In this document: piece after piece, positions 49,635 to 58,695 of the stretch
Layout of the letters: every line of letters starts with the position of its first letter
How positions within the stretch are numbered: the first letter of the stretch is position 1
Assembly: GCA_037445635.1 (NCBI GenBank)
Contig: JBBIKC010000019.1
Span: 1-61,574, forward strand
DNA from: JBFMCC01 sp037445635
GTDB taxonomy: Bacteria; Chloroflexota; Anaerolineae; Anaerolineales; Villigracilaceae
Length of the DNA stretch: 61,574 nucleotides
Direction of reading: 5' to 3'
Made by a program: the position numbers and the translations under genes
The notes under the pieces: model-generated
What the model saw: only the letters and a program-made list of their open reading frames with translations
Told to the model about the DNA's origin: nothing
Database searches by the model: none

Positions 49635-51938
49635 ATGGAAGCCTATTGCATGAAATGCAAAACCAAACGGGAGATCAAGGACCCCGTCCCATCGTTCAAC
49701 GCGCGCGGCTCGGCGGTGACGATTGGCGCGTGCCCTGTGTGCGGGACAAAATTATTCCGCATGGGGAAGACGCCCGCGCACGAAGGCATGACGCCGCCTG
49801 AAAAGAAGGCGGCCGCGCGCAACGGCAAATTGGTCATTGTCGAGTCGCCGGCCAAGGCCAGGACGGTGGGACGCTTCCTCGGCAAGGGTTACACGGTCAA
49901 GGCTTCGGTGGGACACATCCGCGACCTGTTGCGCTCGCAGCTCTCGGTGGATGTCGAGAACAACTTCGAGCCGAAATACCGCGTGCCGAATGAAAAGAAG
50001 GAAGTCGTCAAAGAACTGAAACAACTGGCGAAGCAGGCCGAGGAAATCTATCTCGCCACCGATCCCGACCGCGAGGGCGAGGCCATTTCGTGGCACCTGC
50101 TCGAGGCCGCCCAGATCGAAGCCTCGCGGGCGCGGCGCGTCGTCTTCCATGAGATCACCGAGCCAGCCATCAACGAGGCTTTCGCGCATCCGCGCGGCAT
50201 TAACATGGACCTGGTCAACGCCCAGCAGGCGCGGCGTGTGCTGGACCGCCTCGTCGGTTACAGCATCAGCCCGATTCTGTGGGAGAAGGTGCGTTCGCGG
50301 CTTTCGGCGGGACGCGTTCAGTCGGTGGCGCTGCGTCTCATTGTCGAGCGCGAGCGCGAGATCGAGGCATTCGTCCCGGTCGAGTATTGGACCATCGGCG
50401 CGGAGTTCAAGCCCGAGGGTTTGAAGCAAACTTTTCTCACGAAACTGGCGCGAATTGATGACAAGGAGCCGGAACTTGGAAGCGAGGAGGTTGTCAAGCC
50501 AATTCTGGTTGACATGGAAACCGCCGCGTACGCCATCACCAAAGTCAAGCGCGGTGAACGCAAGCGCAGGCCGTCCGCGCCGTTCACTACGTCCACATTA
50601 CAGCAGGAGGCCTCGCGTAAATTAGGCTTCACGGCCAAGCGCACGATGGGACTCGCGCAGGGACTTTATGAGGGCCAGGATGTGGGCGAGGGCGGCACCA
50701 CGGGCCTCATCACCTACATGCGCACCGACTCGACCAACGTCTCCGAACTCGCGCAGAAGGAGGCGCGCGAATATGTGATGGGCAAATACGGCGGGGATTT
50801 CCTGCCGCCCGAACCGCCCATCTACAAGACCAAATCTGCCGGCGCGCAGGAGGCGCACGAAGCTGTCCGCCCGACCTCGGTGATGCGCGATCCCGAAAAG
50901 GTCAAGCCGTTCCTCGAACCCGCCATGTTCAAATTGTATCAACTCATCTGGCAGAGGTTCGTGGCCTCGCAGATGGAAGCCGCGGTGTATGATACCTTGC
51001 AGGTCGAGGTGACGGGCACAACCTCGTCGCATTCGTACTTGTTGCGCGCCTCGGGCTCGGCGGTCAAATTTCCCGGTTTCCTCGTTGTATATGAAGAAGC
51101 CAAAAATGAAGACGTTAAATCGGAAGAGGACGAAGAGAACGTCCGCATTCCCGCGGGCGTGGCCGAGGGGCAGAAGCAGGAACTGATTCGTCTCATCCCC
51201 GAACAGCATTTCACGCAGCCTCCGCCGCGTTACAGCGAAGCGTCTCTGGTGGCGACGCTCGAGGAAAACGGGATTGGCCGCCCGTCCACATATGCGCCGA
51301 CGCTCTCTACCATCCAGCAGCGCGGCTACGTCGAGCGGATTGACCGCCGCCTCTTCCCGACCGAGACGGGCATCCTGGTCAACGATTTGATGATGCAGTA
51401 TTTTCCCGATATCGTGGACTACCAGTTCACCGCGCGCATGGAAGAGGATCTGGACAAGATCGCGGCGGGGGACGAAGAATGGGTGCGCGTGATGAACGCG
51501 TTCTGGGGGCCGTTCTCCGTCAAAGTGGCGAAGGCGCAGGCCGAGATGCCCGTTACCAAGTCCGGCCCCGAGCCGATCGGCCGCGCCTGTCCCGAGTGCG
51601 GACGCGAACTTGTCATACGTTACGGACGCTACGGCAAGTTCATCTCGTGCAGTGGTTTTCCAGAGTGCCGCCACACCGAACCGTGGCTCGAAAAGATCGG
51701 CGTCGTGTGCCCGAAAGATGGCGGCGATGTGGTCGAACGCAAGACGCGCAAAGGCCGCATCTTTTACGGCTGTATGAATTATCCCAACTGCGATTTCACC
51801 TCGTGGAAACGGCCATTACCCCAGCCCTGCCCGAAATGCGGCGGCTTGCTGGTGATCGCCAACAAACGCGAGGCGCAATGCACCGTCTGCCAGGAGTCTT
51901 TCCTTCTGGATGAAGTCATTCCTGAAAGCGCACGTTAA
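49635..51938 (+). CDS. topA: DNA topoisomerase I with N-terminal zinc ribbon
   Basis: 767 residues. An N-terminal zinc ribbon of the DUF5679 type (YCMKCKTK ... GACPVCGTKL, residues 4-40) is fused ahead of the TOPRIM domain (LVIVESPAKART, about 66; ATDPDREGE). The active-site Tyr is in ITYMRTDST (about 361). Three C-terminal zinc fingers (CPECGRELV, CPKDGGDVV, CPKCGGLLV) complete it. It relaxes negative supercoils. GGAGG precedes the ATG by 8 nt. Confidence 0.95.
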   Translation: MEAYCMKCKTKREIKDPVPSFNARGSAVTIGACPVCGTKLFRMGKTPAHEGMTPPEKKAAARNGKLVIVESPAKARTVGRFLGKGYTVKASVGHIRDLLRSQLSVDVENNFEPKYRVPNEKKEVVKELKQLAKQAEEIYLATDPDREGEAISWHLLEAAQIEASRARRVVFHEITEPAINEAFAHPRGINMDLVNAQQARRVLDRLVGYSISPILWEKVRSRLSAGRVQSVALRLIVEREREIEAFVPVEYWTIGAEFKPEGLKQTFLTKLARIDDKEPELGSEEVVKPILVDMETAAYAITKVKRGERKRRPSAPFTTSTLQQEASRKLGFTAKRTMGLAQGLYEGQDVGEGGTTGLITYMRTDSTNVSELAQKEAREYVMGKYGGDFLPPEPPIYKTKSAGAQEAHEAVRPTSVMRDPEKVKPFLEPAMFKLYQLIWQRFVASQMEAAVYDTLQVEVTGTTSSHSYLLRASGSAVKFPGFLVVYEEAKNEDVKSEEDEENVRIPAGVAEGQKQELIRLIPEQHFTQPPPRYSEASLVATLEENGIGRPSTYAPTLSTIQQRGYVERIDRRLFPTETGILVNDLMMQYFPDIVDYQFTARMEEDLDKIAAGDEEWVRVMNAFWGPFSVKVAKAQAEMPVTKSGPEPIGRACPECGRELVIRYGRYGKFISCSGFPECRHTEPWLEKIGVVCPKDGGDVVERKTRKGRIFYGCMNYPNCDFTSWKRPLPQPCPKCGGLLVIANKREAQCTVCQESFLLDEVIPESAR

Positions 51939-51958
51939 TTTGACCTTCTGGAGATAAC

Positions 51959-52171
51959 ATGCTTTTCTTGACAAATCCCCTGCTCGATATTTTGAGCGCG
52001 CCGCCCGCGTACCTCGATCCCGGCTCCGGCAGTTTTCTGATTCAGTTACTGCTGGCCGCGGCCCTTGGCATTGGCGTGGCCGTGCGCGCTTCGTGGGGCA
52101 AGATAAAGGGTTGGTTTGGCATCAAACCCAAGGACGATGAAACCGACGCCAACGATGCCGACGAGAAATAA
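51959..52171 (+). CDS. small single-TM protein
   Basis: 70 residues with one hydrophobic helix (about 24-42) after a YLDPGSGSFLIQ motif and a charged, Asp-rich tail. The DPGSGS-plus-TM pattern recurs in small proteins next to methyltransferase genes. Its coding region overlaps the start of the next gene. TGGAGA precedes ATG 51959. Function unknown. Confidence 0.75.
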   Translation: MLFLTNPLLDILSAPPAYLDPGSGSFLIQLLLAAALGIGVAVRASWGKIKGWFGIKPKDDETDANDADEK

Positions 52172-53543
52172 CGAGGGCCTCGGCGCGTCGTTTCGGGACC
52201 CGAACGGATTCCTGTTTACCCGCGGCGGGATCCTCTACCGACAGGTCAACCGCGCCTATGCCGACGATTACGCGCGCTTGATGGAGTCGGGTTTGTACGA
52301 AAAACTGGTCAAAGCGGGCCTGTTGGTTTCACATCAGGAAGTATCCGTTGAACCCGCCGATGCCGCGCTGGCTTTCAGGGTCATCCAGCCTCAGCGTTTG
52401 CCTTTCATTTCATATCCGTACGAATGGTCATTCGGCCAGTTGAAGGACGCCGCGCTGGCGACGTTATCCATTCAGAAACGCGCTCTTAAGGATAGGTTTT
52501 CGCTCAAGGATGCCAGCGCGTACAACATTCAGTTCCTGAATGGCAAACCGATATTGATTGATACTCTCTCCTTCGAGATCTATCGCGAGGGCGAACCGTG
52601 GGTGGCCTATCGTCAGTTTTGCCAGCACTTCCTCGCGCCGCTGGCGTTGATGGCGCACTGTGACATCCGTCTCGGCCAGTTACTGCGCGTCTATATTGAC
52701 GGCGTCCCGCTCGACCTGACCAGCCGGCTGCTTCCTGCGCGCACGAAATTCGATTTCGGCCTTGGGACTCACATCCATTTGCACGCGCGCGCCCAGGTCC
52801 GCTATGCCGGCGCGGATGTCAAACAGGAACGCGTCAAACGGCGGATGAGCAAAGACGCCTTCATCGGTCTGATTGAAAGCCTAGAAGGCGCAGTCCGCAA
52901 ACTGTCGTGGAAGCCCGCCGGTACCGAATGGGGCAACTACTACAATATCACCAATTACAGCGAGACCGCATTTATCCATAAGAAAGAAATCGTCACAGGC
53001 TGGCTGGATAAAATCATGCCCGCCTCCGTCTGGGACCTGGGCGCGAACAACGGCGAGTTCAGCCGTCTGGCGAGCGGTAGAGGCATCCCTACGGTTGCGT
53101 TCGATATAGACCCCGCGGCGGTGGAGCAGAATTACCAAAGAATCAAATCGGCAAAAGAGCAAGACCTGCTGCCGCTCGTGCTGGATTTGACCAATCCCAG
53201 TCCCGCGCTGGGATGGGCAAATGCAGAGCGTGATTCCCTTGCCCAACGCGGCCCCGCGGACGCGGTCCTGGCGCTGGCGCTGATCCACCATCTGGCGATT
53301 TCGAATAATGTCCCCCTGCCGCGGCTGGCCGAATTTTTCCACGCTCTTGGAAAGTGGCTCATCGTCGAGTTTGTTCCGAAGGGCGATTCGCAAGTGGACA
53401 AACTCCTGCGCTCACGCCCGGACATCTTCCCCGATTACACGCGCGAGGGTTTCGAGCGCGCCTTCGAGGACCTGTTCATCATCCGGGACGCGGCGGATGT
53501 GCGGGAGTCGCACAGGCGGATGTACCTGCTGGAAAGCCGATAG
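52155..53543 (+). CDS. class I SAM-dependent methyltransferase, NoeA-like
   Basis: 462 residues. The C-terminal methyltransferase domain (from about 280) has motif I WDLGANNGEFSRLA and FDIDPAAVEQN; the N-terminal region (PNGFLFTRGGILYRQVN ... DTLSFEIY) is shared with nodulation protein NoeA-type proteins. Substrate unknown; a carbohydrate or lipid target is possible. Start uncertain: ATG 52155, ATG 52137 and TTG 52116 are all in frame, each overlapping the upstream gene. Confidence 0.82.
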   Translation: MPTRNNEGLGASFRDPNGFLFTRGGILYRQVNRAYADDYARLMESGLYEKLVKAGLLVSHQEVSVEPADAALAFRVIQPQRLPFISYPYEWSFGQLKDAALATLSIQKRALKDRFSLKDASAYNIQFLNGKPILIDTLSFEIYREGEPWVAYRQFCQHFLAPLALMAHCDIRLGQLLRVYIDGVPLDLTSRLLPARTKFDFGLGTHIHLHARAQVRYAGADVKQERVKRRMSKDAFIGLIESLEGAVRKLSWKPAGTEWGNYYNITNYSETAFIHKKEIVTGWLDKIMPASVWDLGANNGEFSRLASGRGIPTVAFDIDPAAVEQNYQRIKSAKEQDLLPLVLDLTNPSPALGWANAERDSLAQRGPADAVLALALIHHLAISNNVPLPRLAEFFHALGKWLIVEFVPKGDSQVDKLLRSRPDIFPDYTREGFERAFEDLFIIRDAADVRESHRRMYLLESR

Positions 53544-53564
53544 GCGGGCCGCTTGCATGTTGCT

Positions 53565-53570
53565 GTATAA
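53565..53570 (+). promoter_or_regulatory. candidate -10 element upstream of the 53622 gene
   Basis: TATAAT at 53565-53570, start expected near 53577. No strong -35. GGAAGGA ribosome site then ATG 53622. Confidence 0.45.
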
Positions 53571-53621
53571 TAAGGCATCGCGGCCGCCCGTTACCACCTT
53601 GTGAGCCTGGAAGGATTCAGT

Positions 53622-54626
53622 ATGCGCCTGACTTCCCTGTTAAAAAGCCCGCTTGTCATTGGCATCCTCGCCGGGATTCTCGGCCTTGCGCTTGGCTTGG
53701 TCTATGCATGGTATATTGACCCTGTCAAGGTTACCGACACGACCCCGGAACTTCTGCGCGCCGACCTGCAGGAGGACTACCTGCGGATGGCGATCGACTC
53801 CTTTATCCTCGATCCGCAAAATACGAATGCGGCCATAGACCGCTGGTTAAATCTCGGCCCGAATGCGCCGGTCCTGCTGGCGAAGATCGAGGCGAATCCC
53901 GGCTCCCAAGATCCGGGCGCGATTTCCGCCTATCGGAACGTGATCGTATCGGTCCTGGGACCGATCGGCGCGGAACCTGTCCAGCCCAAGCAACCATCTT
54001 CGACCCTGAACGCGCTTCTGATCGGCGCAGGGGTTTTGCTCGTTGTAGCCGTCGCGGTCGTTGGCGCCTTTGTTTTCTTCCGCGGCCTCCTGCGCGGACG
54101 CACACCCCGCACAGGCGAAGTCAGCGCGGCGATGCAGGCGCAGGAGATCAACCGTTCCGTCGAGCGCACCGATTTCCAGGCGCTGGGTTTGCAGACGCCC
54201 ATCACGCAGACCATGACCACGTACGTGCTCGGAGACGATCTCTACGACGAATCCTTCAGCATCGACTCGCCCGCGGGCGAATTCCTCGGCGAGTACGGCG
54301 TCGGCGTCTCTGAAACGATCGGCGTGGGCGAACCCAAGAAAGTGACCGCCATCGAAATCTGGCTGTTCGACAAGAACGACATTAAGACCGCCACCAAAGT
54401 GCTGATGAGTCCTCACGCGTTCAACGACCCGGCCATTCGCTCCCGCCTCGAAGCCAAGGGTGAACTGATCCCGATCCAGCCGCAGGGACAGATCATCCTC
54501 GAGACGGCCACCCTGCAGCTGCTGGCCACCGTGGTGGACCTCGAATATGGTCAGGGCGCCATGCCGGTCAATAGTTTCTTCGAGCGCATCACGCTCGAAC
54601 TGGCCATCTGGCCGAAGCAGAAATAG
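53622..54626 (+). CDS. membrane protein of unknown function with two TM helices
   Basis: 334 residues. TM helices at about 10-30 and 130-155, with an extracytoplasmic helical segment between them (ELLRADLQEDYLRMAIDSF). The C-terminal cytoplasmic part (about 190-334) is beta-rich (TYVLGDDLYDESFSIDSPAGEFLGE), rather regular, and not recognised. GGAAGG before ATG 53622 beats an upstream GTG (53601). Ends with a strong terminator. Confidence 0.75.
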   Translation: MRLTSLLKSPLVIGILAGILGLALGLVYAWYIDPVKVTDTTPELLRADLQEDYLRMAIDSFILDPQNTNAAIDRWLNLGPNAPVLLAKIEANPGSQDPGAISAYRNVIVSVLGPIGAEPVQPKQPSSTLNALLIGAGVLLVVAVAVVGAFVFFRGLLRGRTPRTGEVSAAMQAQEINRSVERTDFQALGLQTPITQTMTTYVLGDDLYDESFSIDSPAGEFLGEYGVGVSETIGVGEPKKVTAIEIWLFDKNDIKTATKVLMSPHAFNDPAIRSRLEAKGELIPIQPQGQIILETATLQLLATVVDLEYGQGAMPVNSFFERITLELAIWPKQK

Positions 54627-54630
54627 TGCA

Positions 54631-54661
54631 AGAGACGCCCGTGAGGGCGTCTCTGATTTTT
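54631..54661 (+). terminator. intrinsic terminator
   Basis: AGAGACGCCC-GTGA-GGGCGTCTCT, perfect 10-bp stem, then GATTTTTA. Between convergent genes. Confidence 0.88.
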
Positions 54662-54672
54662 ACAGGTCAGCG

Positions 54673-55134
54673 TTATTCGATTTTCAGAATCTTGAATTTT
54701 GTCTTTCCGCCGGGGGTTTCCACGTCCACCACGTCGCCGGCGCGGCGGTCGAGCAGGGCGCGTCCGATGGGGGATTCGTGCGAGATCTTCCCGTTGCGCG
54801 GATCCGCCTCCTGCGGGCCGACCAGATGATAGGTCTCGGGCGGGAGCGCTTCCTCCTGGATTGTCACATGCGCGCCGACGGTCACCGTGTCGCTGTTGAT
54901 GGCTTTTTCGATGACAACTGCGTTTTTGATGACATATTCCAGTTCCTGGATGCGGCCTTCGAGAAAGGCTTGATCCTCTTTTGCCTTGTGGTAGTCGGCG
55001 TTTTCGGAGAGGTCGCCCATTTGGATGGCGGAGCGCAGGCGCGCGGCCAGCGCTTCGCGGCGCGGGCCTTTGAGTTCTTCGAGTTCGGCTTTCAGGCGAG
55101 CCAGGCCTTCGGCGGTCAGGTATGTATCAGCCAT
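54673..55134 (-). CDS. greA: transcription elongation factor GreA
   Basis: 153 residues. N-terminal coiled coil (about 5-75) with MGDLSENADYHKAKEDQAFLEGRI around the conserved acidic tip DLSENADY, then the C-terminal FKBP-like domain (SHESPIGRALLDRRAGD). It rescues backtracked RNA polymerase. AGAGGTAA precedes the ATG at 55134. It lies 8 bp after the dgt-like gene on the same strand. Confidence 0.95.
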   Translation of the reverse strand: MADTYLTAEGLARLKAELEELKGPRREALAARLRSAIQMGDLSENADYHKAKEDQAFLEGRIQELEYVIKNAVVIEKAINSDTVTVGAHVTIQEEALPPETYHLVGPQEADPRNGKISHESPIGRALLDRRAGDVVDVETPGGKTKFKILKIE

Positions 55135-55142
55135 GCTTACCT

Positions 55143-56294
55143 CTAGGGTTTCTCCAGCGGGTTGAACAGTTTCTGGTGCTCCTCGGTCGCATAGCGGTCG
55201 GTCATGCCGGCGACGTAATCGCAGATGGTGCGTTCGAGGCCGCGCGTCGGGATCAGTTTTTGGACGTGTTCGGGCAGAGAGGCGGGTTCGGCGCGGTAGG
55301 CCGCGAACAGGTCCGAGAGGATGCGCTCGGCCTTGACCTGCATGCGCACGACGCGGTGATGGCGGTACATGTTTGTGTACAGGAAGTCCTTGAGTTCGCG
55401 GTTGCGCCTCTGCATGTCCTCGCTGAAGCCGATGACGTTGTATTTGAGTCTTTGCACGTCCAGCGCGGACTTTGCCTTGCTCTCGCGCAGGCGGGCGTCG
55501 GTGGCCGTTACGAGGTCCGTGACCTCCATCCCGATCAACTGGCGGATCATGCGATGGCGGGCGATGTCTTCCAGGTCGGGGCCGCGCCACTGGGTGCTCT
55601 CGGCCAGGATTTCCCACAAGGCAATGCCCTCCAGCATCTTGGGGGTGATCATGCCGGAGCGCAGGCCGTCGTCGAGATCGTGCGCGGTGTAGGCCAGTTC
55701 GTCGGCCACGTTGCAGACCTGGGTCTCGAGGTTGCCGCGCAGTTCGGGGCTGTAAGCCGAGGCGTCCGAAACGTCGTATTCCGATTCGTGCTTGACGATG
55801 CCTTCGCGCACTTCCCAGGTGAGATTCAGGCCGGGGAATTCGGGATAACGCTGTTCCAGTTCGGTGACGATGCGCAGGGACTGCTTGTTGTGGTCGAATC
55901 CGCCGAAGTCTTTCATCAGGCGCGCCAGGGCCGATTCGCCCGAATGGCCAAAGGGCGGATGCCCAACATCGTGGACGAGGCAGACGGCCTCCACCAGGTC
56001 CTCGTTCGCGCCGAGGGCGCGCGCGATCGTGCGGCCGATCTGGGCCACCTCCAGGGTGTGGGTGAGGCGCGTGCGGAAGTAATCGCCCTCGTAGTTGACG
56101 AAGACCTGCGTTTTGTATTCGAGGCGGCGGAAGGCGGTGGTGTGCAGGATGCGGTCGCGGTCGCGCTGGAACGCGGTGCGGTATTCCGGCTCGGTATCCA
56201 GATAGGCGCGGCCTTTGGTGTCGCGGCTGCGCATGGCATAGGGCGCGAGGCTTTTATCTTCGATCTCTTCGAGCTTTTGACGAGTGTAGTACAT
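55143..56294 (-). CDS. dgt: deoxyguanosinetriphosphate triphosphohydrolase-like HD protein
   Basis: 383 residues. HD-domain motif HDVGHPPFGHSGE (about 110-122), the FNYEGDYFRTRLTHTLEVAQ region and conserved KHESEYD. Dgt-type enzymes hydrolyse dGTP or other dNTPs to nucleoside and triphosphate. Length and the RTRLTHT motif fit type 2 dNTPases. GAGGGGAG upstream. Precedes greA. Confidence 0.9.
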   Translation of the reverse strand: MYYTRQKLEEIEDKSLAPYAMRSRDTKGRAYLDTEPEYRTAFQRDRDRILHTTAFRRLEYKTQVFVNYEGDYFRTRLTHTLEVAQIGRTIARALGANEDLVEAVCLVHDVGHPPFGHSGESALARLMKDFGGFDHNKQSLRIVTELEQRYPEFPGLNLTWEVREGIVKHESEYDVSDASAYSPELRGNLETQVCNVADELAYTAHDLDDGLRSGMITPKMLEGIALWEILAESTQWRGPDLEDIARHRMIRQLIGMEVTDLVTATDARLRESKAKSALDVQRLKYNVIGFSEDMQRRNRELKDFLYTNMYRHHRVVRMQVKAERILSDLFAAYRAEPASLPEHVQKLIPTRGLERTICDYVAGMTDRYATEEHQKLFNPLEKP

Positions 56295-56302
56295 AATTTG
56301 AC

Positions 56303-56325
56303 TCCCCTCTCCTTTTAGGAGAGGG
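56303..56325. repeat. CCCCTCTCC/GGAGAGGGG palindrome
   Basis: Nine-bp perfect arms with a TTTTA loop, between tRNA-Leu and the dgt-like gene; the surrounding CCCCTGCCCC-type sequence is a common dispersed repeat. No T-tract, so terminator function is doubtful. Confidence 0.6.
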
Positions 56326-56340
56326 GCAGGGGGTGAGGTG

Positions 56341-56424
56341 TGGGGCGAGTGGGACTTGAACCCACACGGGCTTGCGCCCAGCGGTTTTTAAGACCGCTGC
56401 GTCTGCCGATTCCGCCATCGCCCC
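56341..56424 (-). tRNA. tRNA-Leu (UAA)
   Basis: 84 nt with a long variable arm. Acceptor GGGGCGA/TCGCCCC, anticodon loop CTTAAAA (anticodon TAA), T-loop TTCAAGT. No encoded CCA. Confidence 0.95.
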
Positions 56425-56457
56425 GGTGACATGATTTTACTCGAACGGGGGATTCCG

Positions 56458-57177
56458 TCAAGCAAGCCCGCGTCTGTCCTTGACGAGGAACGGCAGGTAC
56501 AACAACAGGCAGGTCGCCAGCCCGATGAGTTCCATGTAAACGATGTAATATGGCCATTCGGGGAGCAGGTCCAGCAGGCTGGTCGTGGCGGGCTTGGCGT
56601 TGATCATCAGGTAGTTACTGCCAATCGCGGCGTTGATAAAGTAGACCGGAATCATGTAAAGGTTAATCCCGACGATTACACGGAGCAGTGACTTCCACGT
56701 CGGGCGCATGCCTTCGACGGCGGTCATGTAGATCGGGCAGGTGAGCAACAATCCGTGTGTGGTGAAGGTTTGAAAGAAGCGAAAGTGAGGGAAGCCGTAA
56801 ATGCCGAGGTCGGGCGTGGCGAGAAACTGAATCGCCCCGCCGATGCCCAGGAAATAGGCGAACTCGTAGAGATATTGATTCTTCGTGACCAGCAGAACGC
56901 CCGTCAGCCAGATGAGCACACTGCACAGATGAAGAGGCAGAACGGTCTGAATCGTCCACAGTCCGTTGAAGACATTCCAAAGGTGCCACGCGATTTCGGC
57001 GCCCCACATCACGCCGAGGAGAATCCAGCGCACGGTCTGTTTCGTATGTTCACCGGCGGATTTGAATCGCAGGAGGAAGAGATTGAGAATCAAGAGCGCG
57101 CCCAATGCACCAAAGTGGGCAGGACCGAACAATTGAAACGGCGCGCCGTGGTAATCGGCAGTGAAGTATTGTTCCAT
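56458..57177 (-). CDS. TIGR02206-like integral membrane protein (YwaF-type)
   Basis: 239 residues, about seven transmembrane helices, starting MEQYFTADYHGAPFQLFGPAHF. The HLCS motif in LPLHLCSVLIWLTG and the FFQTFTTHG region fit the YwaF/TIGR02206 family of unknown function. The ATG at 57177 follows AAAGG. Flanked by tRNA-Leu and tRNA-Asp genes on the same strand. Confidence 0.82.
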   Translation of the reverse strand: MEQYFTADYHGAPFQLFGPAHFGALGALLILNLFLLRFKSAGEHTKQTVRWILLGVMWGAEIAWHLWNVFNGLWTIQTVLPLHLCSVLIWLTGVLLVTKNQYLYEFAYFLGIGGAIQFLATPDLGIYGFPHFRFFQTFTTHGLLLTCPIYMTAVEGMRPTWKSLLRVIVGINLYMIPVYFINAAIGSNYLMINAKPATTSLLDLLPEWPYYIVYMELIGLATCLLLYLPFLVKDRRGLA

Positions 57178-57224
57178 TGCCTTTGCCTGAATTATAGATG
57201 CGTTACCGGAATGTGCAACCTTAA

Positions 57225-57256
57225 ACAAAAAATCGGCCTCAGCAAAGCCGATTTTC
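57225..57256 (-). terminator. terminator downstream of tRNA-Asp
   Basis: Nine-bp perfect stem AAAATCGGC/GCCGATTTT (57229-57237, 57247-57255) with a U-run on the minus strand. Lies between tRNA-Asp and the TIGR02206-like gene. Confidence 0.85.
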
Positions 57257-57264
57257 TCAATGTC

Positions 57265-57341
57265 TGGCGGTCCCGACGGGATTCGAACCCGCGATCTCGG
57301 CCTTGACAGGGCCGCATGTTAGGCCGCTACACCACGGGACC
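57265..57341 (-). tRNA. tRNA-Asp (GUC)
   Basis: 77 nt including an encoded CCA (57265-57267). Acceptor GGTCCCG/CGGGACC, anticodon loop CTGTCAA (anticodon GTC), T-loop TTCGAAT, discriminator G. It is the only tRNA in the window with an encoded CCA. Confidence 0.95.
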
Positions 57342-57388
57342 ATTCTTGTTAACAGCGGGCGAGAGTTTACCACACGCAGGAACGAGTG

Positions 57389-58522
57389 TCAATACGCGCC
57401 GCCGGTATACAGCGCGGGATCGGTGGGAGTCTGTCCGCTGGGATCGTGGACGTAGACCCAATCGCCCTCGACGGCCCAATTGAACAGCCAGTGCGAATCG
57501 CCGACCGAGAGATTGACGCATCCGTGCGACTGCGGATACCCGAAGCGCGTGCGCCAGTAGGCTCCGTGCAGGGCGCGCGCACCGTCGAAATACATCGTGT
57601 AGGGGACATTATCCAGGTAATAGAAATCGGTCGGGTCGTTGTTGCGCATGGTCTCGGTCTCTTTTTTCTGGAAGATCTGGAACAGGCCCGGACGCGTCCA
57701 GAAAGGCTCCAGTCCGCTGGCGATCATGGTGGCGAAGACCATTTCGGACTGGTCATAGACTGCCAGGGTTTGCTCGGCGAGGTTGACCTCGATCCACCGC
57801 CCGTTGGTTACGCCCTCCGGCGGGGTCGTGTCCGGCGTGACTTTGGCGACCTTGCGCGCCTCCACCCACCGGTCCGGGCCGATGAGGTCCCAGTCCACGC
57901 CGTCGGCCTGGACCGTGCCATAGACCTGGATGATTTGGAACGGATAGATTACTTCGCCAGTCTCGGGCGTGTTGTAGCCCGGCGCGCGCTTGACGGGAAT
58001 CTGTTCGAAGGCCCAGGCAAATGCGTTGCGCGGCGTAGAGCGAAGAAGAATGCCCTGGAAATTGGAGATTTCGGAGACGCGCGCGCCCTTGCCGGGAATC
58101 CAGCCGCCGTTTTGCAAGAGATAGTAGATGCCGTGACCGGTGTCCACGCGGTCAATGTAAGAGACGTAAACGAAGCCCGGCATGAAGGACTGCGCGCCGC
58201 TGGTCTCGCCGGGGGCGCTGACAATGGGGACGGTGTCGTTGTCGAGGTGAAAATAGAAATAGGGAAGCAATGTGAGGGACGCGTCTGGCTTCGAGTACGG
58301 CAGCGGACGCGCGGGCAGGGTCAGGCCGAGTTGGGCCAGACGCGTGTAATACGCGGACGGTCCAAGCGGGAGGCAGTCGTCGGGCGGGGTGAGATAAGCG
58401 CCCGGGAAACAGACCACAGCCCCGTCGTCCGGCTCGGAGGCGGGAGGAGTCTCCTGCGCGGCAGCCGGGGACGGAGCCAGGGTCAGTGCGAGGATGAGGA
58501 ACAGCGGTAGCAGTCGTTTCAT
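57389..58522 (-). CDS. L,D-transpeptidase (YkuD domain), secreted
   Basis: 377 residues with a signal peptide (about 1-22, APSPAAAQE cleavage region). The C-terminal YkuD domain (about 240-350) has the catalytic SHGCVNLS motif and the upstream LHGAYW His. It would cross-link peptidoglycan (3-3 links) or attach proteins to it. A central region (about 60-230) has no recognised domain. TATAAT at 58542-58547 (minus) is a possible -10. Divergent from the roadblock gene. Confidence 0.92.
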   Translation of the reverse strand: MKRLLPLFLILALTLAPSPAAAQETPPASEPDDGAVVCFPGAYLTPPDDCLPLGPSAYYTRLAQLGLTLPARPLPYSKPDASLTLLPYFYFHLDNDTVPIVSAPGETSGAQSFMPGFVYVSYIDRVDTGHGIYYLLQNGGWIPGKGARVSEISNFQGILLRSTPRNAFAWAFEQIPVKRAPGYNTPETGEVIYPFQIIQVYGTVQADGVDWDLIGPDRWVEARKVAKVTPDTTPPEGVTNGRWIEVNLAEQTLAVYDQSEMVFATMIASGLEPFWTRPGLFQIFQKKETETMRNNDPTDFYYLDNVPYTMYFDGARALHGAYWRTRFGYPQSHGCVNLSVGDSHWLFNWAVEGDWVYVHDPSGQTPTDPALYTGGAY

Positions 58523-58602
58523 TTTCTTTTCGAGTTCGAGATTATAGCATGTCCGCTTTACGGTTTTGTAAACGAGGCGATTTGCCGAAGTTTCTGGTCA
58601 AC

Positions 58603-58631
58603 TTGACACATTGACATGCCTGTGCTAAATT
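58603..58631 (+). promoter_or_regulatory. sigma70-type promoter of the roadblock-V4R-response regulator operon
   Basis: TTGACA (58603-58608), 17-bp spacer, TAAATT (58626-58631). A second TTGACA starts at 58611. The operon's first gene begins at TTG 58696 behind AGGAGG. Confidence 0.65.
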
Positions 58632-58695
58632 TGCATGACTAAAAATCTTGCTCATTCGGTTCGGCCGGGTTGGGCAGTCTTCTAGGAGGGCAGCC

